Positions 10,856 to 20,595 of a DNA stretch of 64,000 nt are shown one piece after another. Positions within the stretch are counted from its first letter, which is position 1; each line of letters starts with the position of its first letter. The translations under genes and the position numbers were made by a program. The stretch is taken from NCBI GenBank assembly GCA_024516035.1, contig CM044964.1, positions 19,721,084 through 19,785,083 of the forward strand. Direction: 5' to 3'. The notes under the pieces were generated by a model, which searched no databases, was not told the DNA's origin, and saw only the letters and a list, made by a program, of their open reading frames with translations. Source of the stretch: Bactericera cockerelli. Its lineage: Eukaryota > Arthropoda > Insecta > Hemiptera > Triozidae.

Positions 10856-10909
10856 ATACTGTGGTAATGGATTGTCGGAAAACAAATTCAATGTTAACTG
10901 GACTTTTCA

Positions 10910-11014
10910 AAAGACACTAAAGGAAGCTGTAAGTCTTGTTTTTAAGTACTTGAGAAATTCCTAAATTTCTAAATAAAATCGGCTCGAATAAGAATGTGTC
11001 AGAAGGATTTTTTT

Positions 11015-11050
<36 letters not shown>

Positions 11051-12370
11051 CCCTAATGAGTCATAATGTAATCAATTCAGTAAATAATTATGTACTTATA
11101 TTTTATATTTATGACATGTAGATACTAGCTAATTCATCAGTGATTTGCTACGGTTACTTTGGACCAGAAAATCCCGATATCTTGAGAATGGTAATAGATA
11201 TTTGAATTTTGATAACTTTCTAAGCAGTTTGATGGTGGTTTAGGGGGGGTCAATTCTCATGAGAATTTCAATGTCTGTTACCGTTTGGGCTGTGGTATTC
11301 TAAACAGACAACCGCTAAGAGGACATGGTCAGCCAGTCAGACGCACAGATTTGAGTTTCATAGATATAGATTGTGTAGTATGTACTAACAATGGGTGAAC
11401 CATCTTGACACACACGAACCGTCACTGATTCTGCAGATCCTAATAATGTTAATGATAACTCTGAAACAATACATTACAATACGAAATCAATGAGGAAAAG
11501 GTTAATGTCGTGCGGGACCCCCTTGCAATATTGAATTCGCCATGGTTAACCCTTTGAGTCACTTCAATTGGTTTTTTTAATAGGTTATTTTCATGCAAAT
11601 ATGAAATATAAAAACAACAGAAATCGACCCACATCTTCAATTCCTATTATATGCTTCAGATTTTTTTTTTTTTTTTTTTTAGGAACAATTTCATGAAGAT
11701 TTTCTAACGTTTTTTAGCTTTTTAGGACAATACATATACTCAGATATACTGCAGCAGTAGGTACCTGTATACTTGCCGTGACTGGCATCTAATTTATAAT
11801 TTAGCTAATTCCTTTCTTATTGCATATATCTATACAATTTCACGATTACGGAAATCTGTACAATGGTCAGAGATTTTTTTAACAATTTAAAAAAATGTTT
11901 AATCTGAAGCAAAGGTTTTCAACATTTTAAAAACACAACGGAGGTCTATACCCTGGACCCTGCGGTATAGCACGTACCGCATAAAATAATCTAACAATGT
12001 TATGAAATCTCTACATCAAGGTGTAGGTACCAGGGTCTAAGGTCTAGGATCGAGGGTATAGGCTCAGATTCCTGGTTGTGGCCTCCTTCTACATCAATCA
12101 GTGAGTAGACTTCGTTTTTATAAGTACCTACAAGTTTTAGTTTCGAAGCCCATCTACGGGATACCACGGACTAATAGAATACCTATCTATAGCATCTGAT
12201 ATTCACTCGTAACGTAAGCTAAGGTATAGCTAGGATTCTACAATAGTGGACTAATTTATGAGATATATAATTCACAAGATTTCTATGTACATAACTATAA
12301 TATAGGTTTCAGCATGTTTCAGATTTCGAACCCAAGGTCCCCTCGTTCACGATCTTGAGACATCATGCCG
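10910..12370. other. No gene recognised
   Basis: AT-rich DNA with poly-T runs at about 11,018-11,046 and 11,660-11,680. No recognisable repeat family or coding frame is seen. It leads into the pyrimidine minisatellite. Confidence 0.5.
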
Positions 12371-12379
12371 CCATCCCCC

Positions 12380-13505
12380 CTGCTCTTCCTCTCTCTACTA
12401 CTAACTCTTCTCCTCTTCTTTCTCTCTCCACTCTTCTCCTCCTTCTCCTCCTCTTCCTCTCTCTACAACTAACTCTTGTCTCTCCCTCTTTCTCTCTCTA
12501 CTACTAACTCTTCTCCTCCTCTTCCTCTCTCTACAACTAACTCTTGTCTCTCCCTCTTTCTCTCTCTACTACTAACTCTTCTCCTCCTCTTCCTCTCTCT
12601 ACTACTAACTCTTCTCCTCCTCTTCCTCTCTCTACTACTAACTCTTCTCCTCCTCTTTCTCTCTCTACTACTAACTCTTCTCCTCCTCTTTCTTTCTCTA
12701 CTACTAACTCTTCTCCTCCTCTTCCTCTCTCTACTACTAACTCTTCTCCTCCTCTTTCTCTCTCTACTACTAACTCTTCTCCTCCTCTTCCTCTCTCCAC
12801 TCTTCTCCTCCTCTTTCTCTCTCTACTACTAACTCTTCTCCTCCTCTTCCTCTCTCCACTCTTCTCCTCCTCTTTCTCTCTCTACTACTAACTCTTCTCC
12901 TCCTCTTTCTCTCTCTACTACTAACTCTTCTCCTCCTCTTTCTCTCTCTACTACTAACTCTTCTCCTCCTCTTCCTCTCTCCACTCTTCTCCTCCTCTTT
13001 CTCTCTCTACTACTAACTCTTCTCCTCCTCTTCCTCTCTCTACTACTAACTCTTCTCCTCCTCTTCCTCTCTCTACTACTAACTCTTCTCCTCCTCTTTC
13101 TCTCTCTACTACTAACTCTTCTCCTCCTCTTTCTTTCTCTACTACTAACTCTTCTCCTCCTCTTTCTCTCTCTACTACTAACTCTTCTCCTCCTCTTCCT
13201 CTCTCTACTACTAACTCTTCTCCTCCTCTTTCTCTCTCTACTACTAACTCTTCTCCTCCTCTTCCTCTCTCTACAACTAACTCTTGTCTCTCCCTCTTTC
13301 TCTCTCTACTACTAACTCTTCTCTTCCTCTTCCTCTCTCTACAACTAACTCTTGTCTCTCCCTCTTTCTCTCTCTACTACTAACTCTTCTCTTCCTCTTC
13401 CTCTCTCTACAACTAACTCTTGTCTCTCCCTCTTTCTCTCTCTACTACTAACTCTTCTCCTCCTCTTCCTCTCTCTACTACTAACTTTTGTCTCTCCCTC
13501 TTTCT
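12380..13505. repeat. 33-bp polypyrimidine minisatellite
   Basis: About 34 units of CTACTACTAACTCTTCTCC plus CTC-rich sequence run almost without purines on the plus strand. Some units are shorter (CTCTCCACTCTTCTCCTCC) and some carry CTACAACTAACTCTTGTCTC. The period is a multiple of three, so both strands show long repetitive ORFs (Leu-rich plus strand, Glu/Arg-rich minus strand) that I regard as non-coding. The strand asymmetry would favour triplex or slipped structures, an inference. Confidence 0.95.
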
Positions 13506-13756
13506 CTGCCTCTATCCATAGTATCCACTCTTTCTGTGGTAGAAGACATTTTTGTCTCTCCTCCTTTCTCCAACATTTCTCTTCATTAGAGAATTATCCA
13601 ACACATATCTATATTAGAAAACTATTCAACGTTTCTCTTCATTGGAGAACCATCCAACATTAAAATTTATCTTCATTAGAGAACTATCTAAAATTGCCAC
13701 TCTGAGCAAAAATGTATTTCTAGAAACATAAGTACATATACATGACCCGCGGTCTA

Positions 13757-13786
13757 GATTCTAGGATCATGCCCGATCCTAGAATC
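13757..13786. repeat. 12-bp perfect inverted repeat just outside the DIRS-type element
   Basis: GATTCTAGGATC and GATCCTAGAATC are separated by six bases. It lies about 65 bp left of the element boundary. Function unknown. Confidence 0.6.
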
Positions 13787-13871
13787 CTGCCGAAAGGACC
13801 AAAACTATAGAACAGAAATCCGGCTCGAGGGACCAAATTTCGAAATATGAATATTTTGGGGTCTATGCTAC

Positions 13872-14033
13872 AGCTTGACCCAATGAGATTACGCTTTGGT
13901 CTTTTGATCTAGTAACTGTGCAAACGCGCCTTAACTTTCTCCCTTTTCCGTAGATTTCCCCTCTTTTCTCCAACAGTGCTGCTCCTAGCGGAGGAGCTTT
14001 TGATTATGACTAGAAAGCTTCTGAACTTCAGTA
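13872..14033. repeat. Left inverted terminal repeat of the DIRS-type element (162 bp)
   Basis: By eye this is identical over its full length to the reverse complement of 20,379-20,540. It starts AGCTTGACCCAATGAG and ends CTGAACTTCAGTA. The left outer end (13,850-13,871) is not in the right repeat but is found, complemented, in the internal region. Confidence 0.9.
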
Positions 14034-14264
14034 CTCTTTTGATCTTTGACCTAGTAACAACAATTTATTGTGCAAAATATTTTGTCTTTATATGGTGAAA
14101 GTTAATCAATTTGCGGTCCGTTTCCGAGCCGTGTCCATATATTTTCAAGTGACATTTTGATAAGTTCCAGTCCGTCTTCGCGCCGTGTGTTATATTTCAG
14201 CGCTACAGAAATCAGGGTAAGATCTTTCCTGATTTTTCATCCTGGGCTCATGAGTTTTGAGTTC

Positions 14265-16065
14265 CTTGTGCCTCGGTACAAGTCGAGCCGTTACTCAAGA
14301 TTTTGAGCCGGGGAGTTGACTTTGTCTTCCTTCTTTGGCGGGTGCGTCTCCCCTGACCCCCGGCCTATCTCCTGGTACCTATGCCTTTGGTACCAGTCGA
14401 GCCGTTGCTCAAGATTTTGAGCCGTGGAGTTGACATTGTCCTCCCTCTTTGGCGGGTGCGTCTCCCCTGACCCCCGGCCTATTTCCTGGTACCTATGCCT
14501 TTGGTACCAGTCGAGCCGTTGCTCAAGATTTGAGCCGTGGAGTTGACATTGTCCTCCCTCTTTGGCGGGTGCGTCTCCCCTGACCCCCGGCCTATCTCCT
14601 GGTACCTATGCCTTTGGTACCAGTCTAGCCGTTGCTCAAGATTTTGAGCCGTGGAGTTGACTTTGTCCTCCTTCTTTGGCGGGTGCGTCTCCCCTGACCC
14701 CCGGCCTGTCTCCTGGTACCTACGCCTTTGGTACCAGTCGAGCCGTTGCTCAAGATTTGAGCCGTGGAGTTGACATTGTCCTCCCTCTTTGGCGGGTGCG
14801 TCTCCCCTGACCCCCGGCCTATCTCCTGGTACCTATGCCTTTGGTACCAGTCGAGCCGTTGCTCAAGATTTTGAGCCGTGGAGTTGACTTTGTCCTCCTT
14901 CTTTGGCGGGTGCGTCTCCCCTGACCCCCGGCCTGTCTCCTGGTACCTATGCCTTTGGTACCAGTCGAGCCGTTGCTCAAGATTTTGAGCCGTGGAGTTG
15001 ACTTTGTCCTCCCTCTTTGGCGGGTGCGTCTCTCCAGACCCCCAGCCTGTCTCTTGGTACCTATGGCTTTGGTACCAGTCAAGCCGTTGCTGAAGATTTG
15101 ATCCGTGGAGTTGCGAGCCGTTGCTGAAGATTTGATCCGTGGAGTTACGAGCGTTGCTGAAGATTTGATCCGTGGAGTTGCGAGCCGTTGCTGAAGATTT
15201 GATCCGTGGAGTTGACTTTTCCTCCCTCTTTGGCGGGTGCGTCACCTTAGACCCCCGGCCTGTCTCCCGGTACCTATGCCTTTGGTTCCAGTCGAGCCGT
15301 TGCTCAAGATTTTGAGCCATGGACTGGACTTTGTCCTCCCCATTTGCGGGTGCGTCTGCCTAGACCCCCGGCCTTTCTCCTGGTTCCTATGCCTTCGATA
15401 CAAGTTGAGACGTGGACTAGGTCCTGCCCCTCCTTGGCTTGGCTTGGGTGCGTCTCCCTAGACCCCTTGCCTGTCTCCTGGTACCTATGCCCCTGGTACC
15501 AGTCGAGCCGTCACTCAATATTTTGAGCCGTGGACTGGACCTTGTCCCTTTTTGGGGGTGCGGTCTCCCTAGACCCCTTCCCTGTCTTTTTGTACCTATG
15601 CCATCGGTAGATGTTGCGTAGTTGCTCAAGATTTTGAGTCGTGTGCTGGACTCTGTACCTCCTTGGTTTGGGTGCGTCTCTTTAGACCCCTTGCCTGTTT
15701 CCTGGTGCCTAGGCCCTTGGTACCACTCGAGCCGTTGCTCAAAATATTGAGCCGTGGGCTGAACTCGGTCCTTAATTGGTTTGGGTGCGTCTCCTCAGAC
15801 CCCTTGCCCGTCTTCTGATGCCTAGACCCCTGGAATCATTCGAGCCGTTTCTCAGATTTTTGATCCGTGGGCTGGACTCTTTCCCTCCTTTGCTTAGGTG
15901 CGTCTCTCTAGACCCCTTGCCTATCTCCTGGTACCTATACCTTTGGAACCAGTCGAGCCGTTGCTCAGGATTTGAGCCGTGAAGTGATTCTTCGTCTGCC
16001 TTTTGCTTGGGCGCGTCTCCCTGATCCCCTTCTCCTTTCTGGTCGAGCCCTGCTTCGGATATTGC
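14265..16065. repeat. 114-bp tandem array inside the DIRS-type element
   Basis: Units contain GGTACCAGTCGAGCCGTTGC, GATTTTGAGCCGTGGAG, GGCGGGTGCGTCTCCC and CTGGTACCTATGCC. Spacing between clean units is 114 bp, or 113 where a T is lost. Units are well conserved to about 15,080. A block of four roughly 34-bp sub-repeats (GCTGAAGATTTGATCCGTGG) follows, then more divergent units to about 16,065. As 114 is a multiple of three, the minus strand shows a 231-residue repetitive ORF, which I do not regard as a gene. Confidence 0.9.
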
Positions 16066-16156
16066 ATCGTTGCTCAATAATTTAAGCCGTTCAAGAGATA
16101 AAATACTGCCAATACTCACTGTTTGCCTAGTATTCTTGTCAGATGGCTACGGCAAC

Positions 16157-16373
16157 ATCTTTATAATAATACTCTTTAGTGGAAGTTATCCACCAGGCGA
16201 GGTTAATGCTCAAAGCATTTTCTGCCACCTAACCTTCAGAGTCTTATTATTATGTGGTCACAAACTCAAATTAATGAGGAAAAATTCATGCACTGAGTGG
16301 GATTCGAACCAACGGATCCCTACGCTAACTGGATTACCAGACTAGCGCGTTATCCACTTGACTACCAATGCTC
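16157..16373 (-). mobile_element. tRNA-SINE family 1 inside the DIRS-type element
   Basis: The reverse complement of the family 1 SINE is complete from the ATTATT tail to the head (GGGATTCGAACCAACGGATC, then GTTATCCACTTGACTACC). It lies between the 114-bp array and the gag-like frames. It is therefore younger than the element. Confidence 0.85.
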
Positions 16374-16381
16374 GGTAGTCT

Positions 16382-17560
16382 TTGGGAGCCCTCTGTGACC
16401 TGCCGTCTGACAATGACGTCCTGTCTCGCCTGAAGCATGCGGCAAAGAAGTTTCTACCTGATGGCTGGAGCGATTGGACGCTGATCAACTCGATCGACTT
16501 AGGCTTTGAAGTAGATGCAACAGTCCTTAACAAGCTTCGGTTCGCCCTCCCCACGCTGAATATAGTTCGGGCCTTTGATCCAAGTGCGTCAGTCTTGAAG
16601 GAATACCACTATAGGAATAAGAAAAAGCAGATCCGTGGATCATCGCAGTCACACGATATCATGGCTCAGGCTGTAGCTCCCCTAAAATCGGAGCTCATTT
16701 CTCGTGAAGCAGCGGACATAATCCTGGTTGGAAATGTTTCCATACCAGTCTCCAGATAATCGTCCCTGTCAACAGAGTCTCCGGAAGATTCTGGGACACA
16801 AAAAACTCTTGACAAACGCTTCCAAGTACAAGAAGACAGGCTGATGGGAAGGATGAATAACGCCATGAATTTTCTCTTCACCAGGCTCCGGCCGACTCAT
16901 ATTCAACCGATCGTCCAGAACGATGAGTTGTCGGCGTCTGACCCTTCGGAAGCCTCGGATTCTGTGGGTGACTATTCTCTCCCGGAAGCTCGTCCCCTGT
17001 ATGGCGAGCACGAGGAAGTTATAGCGACTCCAGACCTTCCGTTCGATTTTACCCCCTGCGTAAAAGAATGTGAGCCGGATGTTCCTCTTCCATCTCCTGA
17101 AGCCGAAATAAATGGCCGCAAATGTCAGAATCTCAATTCTACAAGTTGGAACAGCATTAGATACATAGTATCTTCGCTTATGGTATCTTTGCTCGTCTGC
17201 AGCCAAATTCGGAACTGAAGGCCCAGCGGAACTAAAGTTCATGAGCGGATCTCCTGGCTAATATGGACGGAGCTTTTGGGATATTATCCCACGGCCTAAT
17301 TCTCCAACGTCCTGCACTGCAGACGCCTCGAACCAGATCGTTGCGGCACATCCATCTGTGAAGTCGTTGAAGAACGACCTGATAAAAGAACTGACCTCGG
17401 AAGATTCTGCTTTTAAGAAGACTTCCGATTGTCTTCTTTAGTGCGTAAGCGGAAAGAGATCCCAAACTATTGCCAGTCGGAGAAGCCTGTTCGTACCAGC
17501 GATTTAGGTCCCGCGTCGGATTCTGAAGGATATTCCTCCTTCGGAAGACTAATTGTTTGA
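16382..17560 (+). pseudogene. gag-like gene relic of the DIRS-type element
   Basis: Three frame-shifted pieces read in order. The first (16,382-16,759) includes LPDGWSDWTLINSIDLGFE and LKSELISREAADIILVG. The second (16,844-17,218) is acidic and includes FDFTPCVKECEPDVPLPSPE. The third, near 17,270-17,310, contains FGILSHGLILQRPAL. An acidic linker, an FDF-P-KE-EP stretch and a later HGLxLQR motif are, from memory, typical of DIRS-type gag proteins, where a conserved C-terminal half follows a variable N terminus. Frameshifts and stops between the pieces show it is not functional. Homology would need a profile search. Confidence 0.55.
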
Positions 17561-17849
17561 GCCCAAGGCCTTACTCGAAGCTGTGAAATCACACTCTTCT
17601 TCTTCTCAACCTCGCCCACGACCTCAGAGAAGCCGCACTACGAGGATACTTGTCCCCCGATCTCAACACCCTCACCGCAACTCGGGTATCACAAGGAAAA
17701 GAGATTTGGGTGTGAGAGGTCTTCAACCTGAAAACTTAGTCGGCGACTCCCAAGATCCAAACCCCTAATGTTGTGTCAAATTCCTTCGATGGTCCTATCT
17801 CGATTCGTCGGTGGATCTCAACGCTTCATCTTCCACTTCCAATTTTTCA

Positions 17850-18345
17850 TCGTCCACCTCAAGTGTTTGTGACGAACGTCGCATCTTCCAGTGGATGGGG
17901 AGTGATGAAGGCAATCAAATGGCCAAGATTCTTGGAGAAGGAGCCAAAAAGAGTGGCATATCAATGTCAAAGAGCTCTTCGCAGTGCAGATGTCCTTTGA
18001 AACACATTTGGAATATCTTCAGAACAAAGTGGTTCTTGTTCACAGACAATGCAACGGTAGTGGCTTACATACGATAGGAGAGTAGAGAAAATCTACGGGA
18101 TAGCGTCAGTCAATATTGTTCTCTGAGCAGATTACATCCCACAGATGTACAACATCGCAGACAGTCTATTTCGCTCAAATCTAATTCCCGAATGGCACCT
18201 TCTCCTCCAGCTAACAGCACCTATATTTCGGGTCTGGGGAAAACCGGTCATAGACCTCTTTGCGTCAGCAAAGTCGGCAGTCGTTCCGTGTTACGTTTCT
18301 CGCTCAGCTCGAGATGTTCAAGCAAGGTCTCTGAAGAAGGCATCC
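17850..18345 (+). pseudogene. RNase H domain relic of the DIRS-type polyprotein
   Basis: Frame pieces read PPQVFVTNVASSSGWG, then WFLFTDNATVVAYIR, then ADYIPQMYNIADSLFRS and VIDLFASAKSAVVPCYVSR. The order D-S-GWG, TDN-A-VAYI, IPG/Q-x-N-ADSLSR and DLFA is the signature of the RNase H end of DIRS-type and related polyproteins. The pieces are in different frames with stops, so the gene is dead. The expected upstream reverse transcriptase (FxDD block) is not found between gag and here. Confidence 0.7.
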
Positions 18346-18843
18346 TTTTCAGAGAATGGAACTTCCCGCTAGCATGGATATTCCTACCCCTCCCCTGCTT
18401 CCTCGAGTCCTGAACCACCTGAACTCAGCTTATGGCGCATTTATCATAATTGCTCAGTCCTGGGAAAACGCGGTCTGGCGCCCAGATCTGCTGAGGAGAA
18501 CAGTTTGCTAACCCATCACTCTGAAGGATCCAAACGAGTGCCTAGTAGACCTGTCCACAGGAAAAGTTAAACCTACAAGGTCCCTTGGGAAAGGTGGCTC
18601 TCATGGTCGTCAGCTAAGAATGTTTCTCGAAACAATCTTTCCCCCAGGAAGTCGCAAGATTTTTGAGCATTCTTCACTCTGAAAACTTTGCGTACAGTAT
18701 AATTCTCGTTCACAAATCGGTTGTGTCAACCTTTGCGGACCCCTGTGTTAACCTAGGGTGTGTCAACCTAGACACACAGAGATATGTTACCGCCCAATCG
18801 TACAACACGTACTAAAACCTTTGAGTTTGAAGGTGGCCCCTAA

Positions 18844-19162
18844 TTATTTATTATTTTAGACCGGTTGGAGTTCCACAAGGGAAGCACCAATTAATTATCA
18901 CACCGGCCTCTATTTAGATCTATTGTGAACAATGATTCTAATTCTGATGTACGTCCTGATTTGACGTAGTCAAGACGGGGGTTTTACCCTCCATTCGCTG
19001 GGAATCGTACCAGCTTCCCGCATTAACCTCACCCAGCCTGGGTAGGGCCGGAAATGCCATCAGCCTCACGTGTTTGGAGGGAACAGAAGTTTCGTTGAAG
19101 TCTGCCCCAACCGGCAATCAAACTCGGGATCTCTGGACTGTGGGCAGTGGTTATAGCCACGG
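18844..19162 (-). mobile_element. tRNA-headed SINE carrying the 5S-SINE core, with 13-bp target duplication
   Basis: It is flanked by AGGTGGCCCCTAA at 18,831-18,843 and 19,163-19,175, a perfect 13-bp duplication. On the minus strand the head reads CGTGGCTATAACCACTGCCC then GAGTTTGATTGCCGG, a tRNA-like A/B-box arrangement. The middle contains CCAGGCTGGGTGAGGTTAAT and GGAGGGTAAAACCCCCGTC, the same core as in the 5S-headed SINEs. The 3' part is unique and ends AT-rich. This is direct evidence of recent retroposition into the recombinase gene. Confidence 0.75.
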
Positions 19163-19244
19163 AGGTGGCCCCTAAATCTAGAGAGATTTGGAATATTGAA
19201 ACTCTCTCTTCCTGGATGACTAACCACCTACCAAACACGAGTAA

Positions 19245-19513
19245 GCCAGCGTCGATGGCATGTTGAATACACCGGTTCCCTTCAGAACACCGAAGTTAAG
19301 CGACATCCAGCGAGGTTAAGACTTGGATGGGTGACCATTCAAATTCTAATTCTCGTGACGCTGGCTTTTCCCGGCCCCACTCAGGCTGGGTGAGGTCAAT
19401 GTGAGTAGCAGGTTTGTGAGTTTCCTGCGAATGGAGGGTAAAACCCCCGTCGTGATATGACCATGGCAGTTGAAAGCGACGTTAAACCCCACTTAAAAAA
19501 AAAAAAAAAAAAA
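19245..19513 (+). mobile_element. 5S rRNA-derived SINE, full-length, with 12-bp target duplication
   Basis: It is flanked by AAACACGAGTAA at 19,233-19,244 and 19,514-19,525. The 5' part aligns in order with 5S rRNA: GCCAGCGTCGATGGCATG, ACCGGTTCCC, CACCGAAGTTAAGCG and the C-box region CTTGGATGGGTGACC, then a repeat of the stem end GACGCTGGC. The core CAGGCTGGGTGAGGTCAATG and 3' end TTGAAAGCGACGTTAAACCC with poly-A follow. Transcription from the 5S-type internal promoter is inferred. It interrupts the recombinase relic. Confidence 0.9.
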
Positions 19514-20245
19514 AAACACGAGTAAACTCAACTTTTCGAAGTATGTCGCCATGTGGCGCTTGTCCTCCTGTTACCTTCTGCAAGAAGGGTTCACGATTTC
19601 ACTCTCCTGCGCTCCTCTCAGGATCTCTTCTAAGACCAAGGAGACGAGATGGTTTTTGGCCAGCTTTTGGTTCTAAATCAGATTTCGCCTCCCACGTACT
19701 GTCTGGCTGGCTGCTTAAAAAGAATAACTCAGATCCCAACCTTGATCCCGTCTCTTGGATTTGAAAACTAATCGAGTTATCTGGTAACCGCTCTAAGTCC
19801 AAGTCTTGCGATTCTCTCTTTATCACTACACGTGGACGAGTAAACCCTGTTTCTAGATTTGTAATCGCAGGGTGGTTCAGCCCTGCGTGGAGCAGGTATA
19901 AATGCTTCCGCCGGGTCTTTTAGGTCTGCGGTGGGGACCTCACGAATGAATTCTGAGTTTTCTTTGGACTCTATTCTGAAAATAGGAGACTGGAAGAGTG
20001 ATAGAACCTTCCATAGGCACTATTTGAGGCCGATAGCTAAGACACCGCAAAGGTGTCCAGATATCTCCACCACATGCTTCGAGGCTGTGTAGAACAGCTT
20101 ATTTCAAGTGTACTATCTATTAATTGGATAAAGACAAAACATTATTTAAGATACACGTAAAGACTATACGATCTTTGTTTTGTTCCTGTTATATTCCGCA
20201 TACTCTTCTTTTCTCACAGTACTCTGCTCCAACCGGCAGAATGAA

Positions 20246-20350
20246 AACACATCTCATTGGGTCAAGCTGTAGCATAGACCCCAAAATATTAAAGTTTTTC
20301 CCCCGTAGGGTAAAAAACTATTATTTTGGGTCTTGCGTAAGCTTGACCCA
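20246..20350. repeat. Internal complementary region of the DIRS-type element
   Basis: The left half (to about 20,290, ATAGACCCCAAAATATT) is the reverse complement of 13,850-13,887. The right half (AATATTAAAGTTTTTCCCCC through GCTTGACCC) is the reverse complement of about 20,534-20,595. They overlap by AATATT, the shared terminal bases, so the region equals the complement of a joined right-end/left-end circle junction. Confidence 0.9.
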
Positions 20351-20378
20351 GCTAAAAGCTCTTGCCTCTGGCAAAAGA

Positions 20379-20540
20379 TACTGAAGTTCAGAAGCTTTCT
20401 AGTCATAATCAAAAGCTCCTCCGCTAGGAGCAGCACTGTTGGAGAAAAGAGGGGAAATCTACGGAAAAGGGAGAAAGTTAAGGCGCGTTTGCACAGTTAC
20501 TAGATCAAAAGACCAAAGCGTAATCTCATTGGGTCAAGCT
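20379..20540. repeat. Right inverted terminal repeat of the DIRS-type element (162 bp)
   Basis: It begins TACTGAAGTTCAG and ends TGGGTCAAGCT. It is the exact complement of the left repeat by eye. It is followed by a right-specific end containing TTACGCAAGACCCAAAATAA to about 20,595. Confidence 0.9.
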
Positions 20541-20595
20541 TACGCAAGACCCAAAATAATAGTTTTTTACCCTACGGGGGAAAAACTTTAATATT

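Larger units (their letters stand above)
18560..19770 (+). pseudogene. Tyrosine recombinase relic, interrupted by two SINEs
   Basis: The N-terminal region reads WERWLSWSSAKNVS and later FTLKTLRTV. A block EIWNIETLSSWMTNHLPNTS with KLNFSKYVAMWRL continues if the SINEs at 18,844-19,162 and 19,245-19,513 are skipped. PAFGSKSDFASHVLSGWLL follows. This order matches the recombinase of DIRS-type elements (W-D-I block, then a K-TDS-x-SGW block). The catalytic Arg and Tyr positions cannot be placed with confidence. Stops are present, so it is non-functional. Confidence 0.55.
13850..20595 (+). mobile_element. DIRS-type tyrosine-recombinase retrotransposon, structurally complete, coding-defective
   Basis: The boundaries are set by three matching features: identical 162-bp inverted repeats near both ends, short outer unique ends, and an internal region at 20,246-20,350. 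That internal region is the reverse complement of the left end joined to the reverse complement of the right end, which is the hallmark of DIRS1-type elements that replicate through a circular intermediate. Inside, in order, are a 114-bp tandem array, gag-like frames, an RNase H relic and a tyrosine recombinase relic. No reverse transcriptase motif was found between gag and RNase H, so the copy is non-autonomous or internally deleted. Three SINEs are nested in it. No target-site duplication is seen, as expected for this group. Confidence 0.85.

Noticed and set aside
12476..12891. Leu-rich and Ser/Thr/Pro-rich ORFs on the plus strand and a Glu/Arg-rich ORF on the minus strand
   Set aside because: All come from the 33-bp polypyrimidine minisatellite and occur in several frames at once.
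14625..15320. 231-residue minus-strand ORF with repeated RLDWNQRHRY-like peptides
   Set aside because: It is produced by the 114-bp tandem repeat, whose length is a multiple of three. It breaks where units lose a base, and it lies on the strand opposite to the element's genes.
19245..19365. Possible functional 5S rRNA gene
   Set aside because: The sequence departs from 5S rRNA in several stems, is fused to a SINE core and poly-A tail, and has target duplications.
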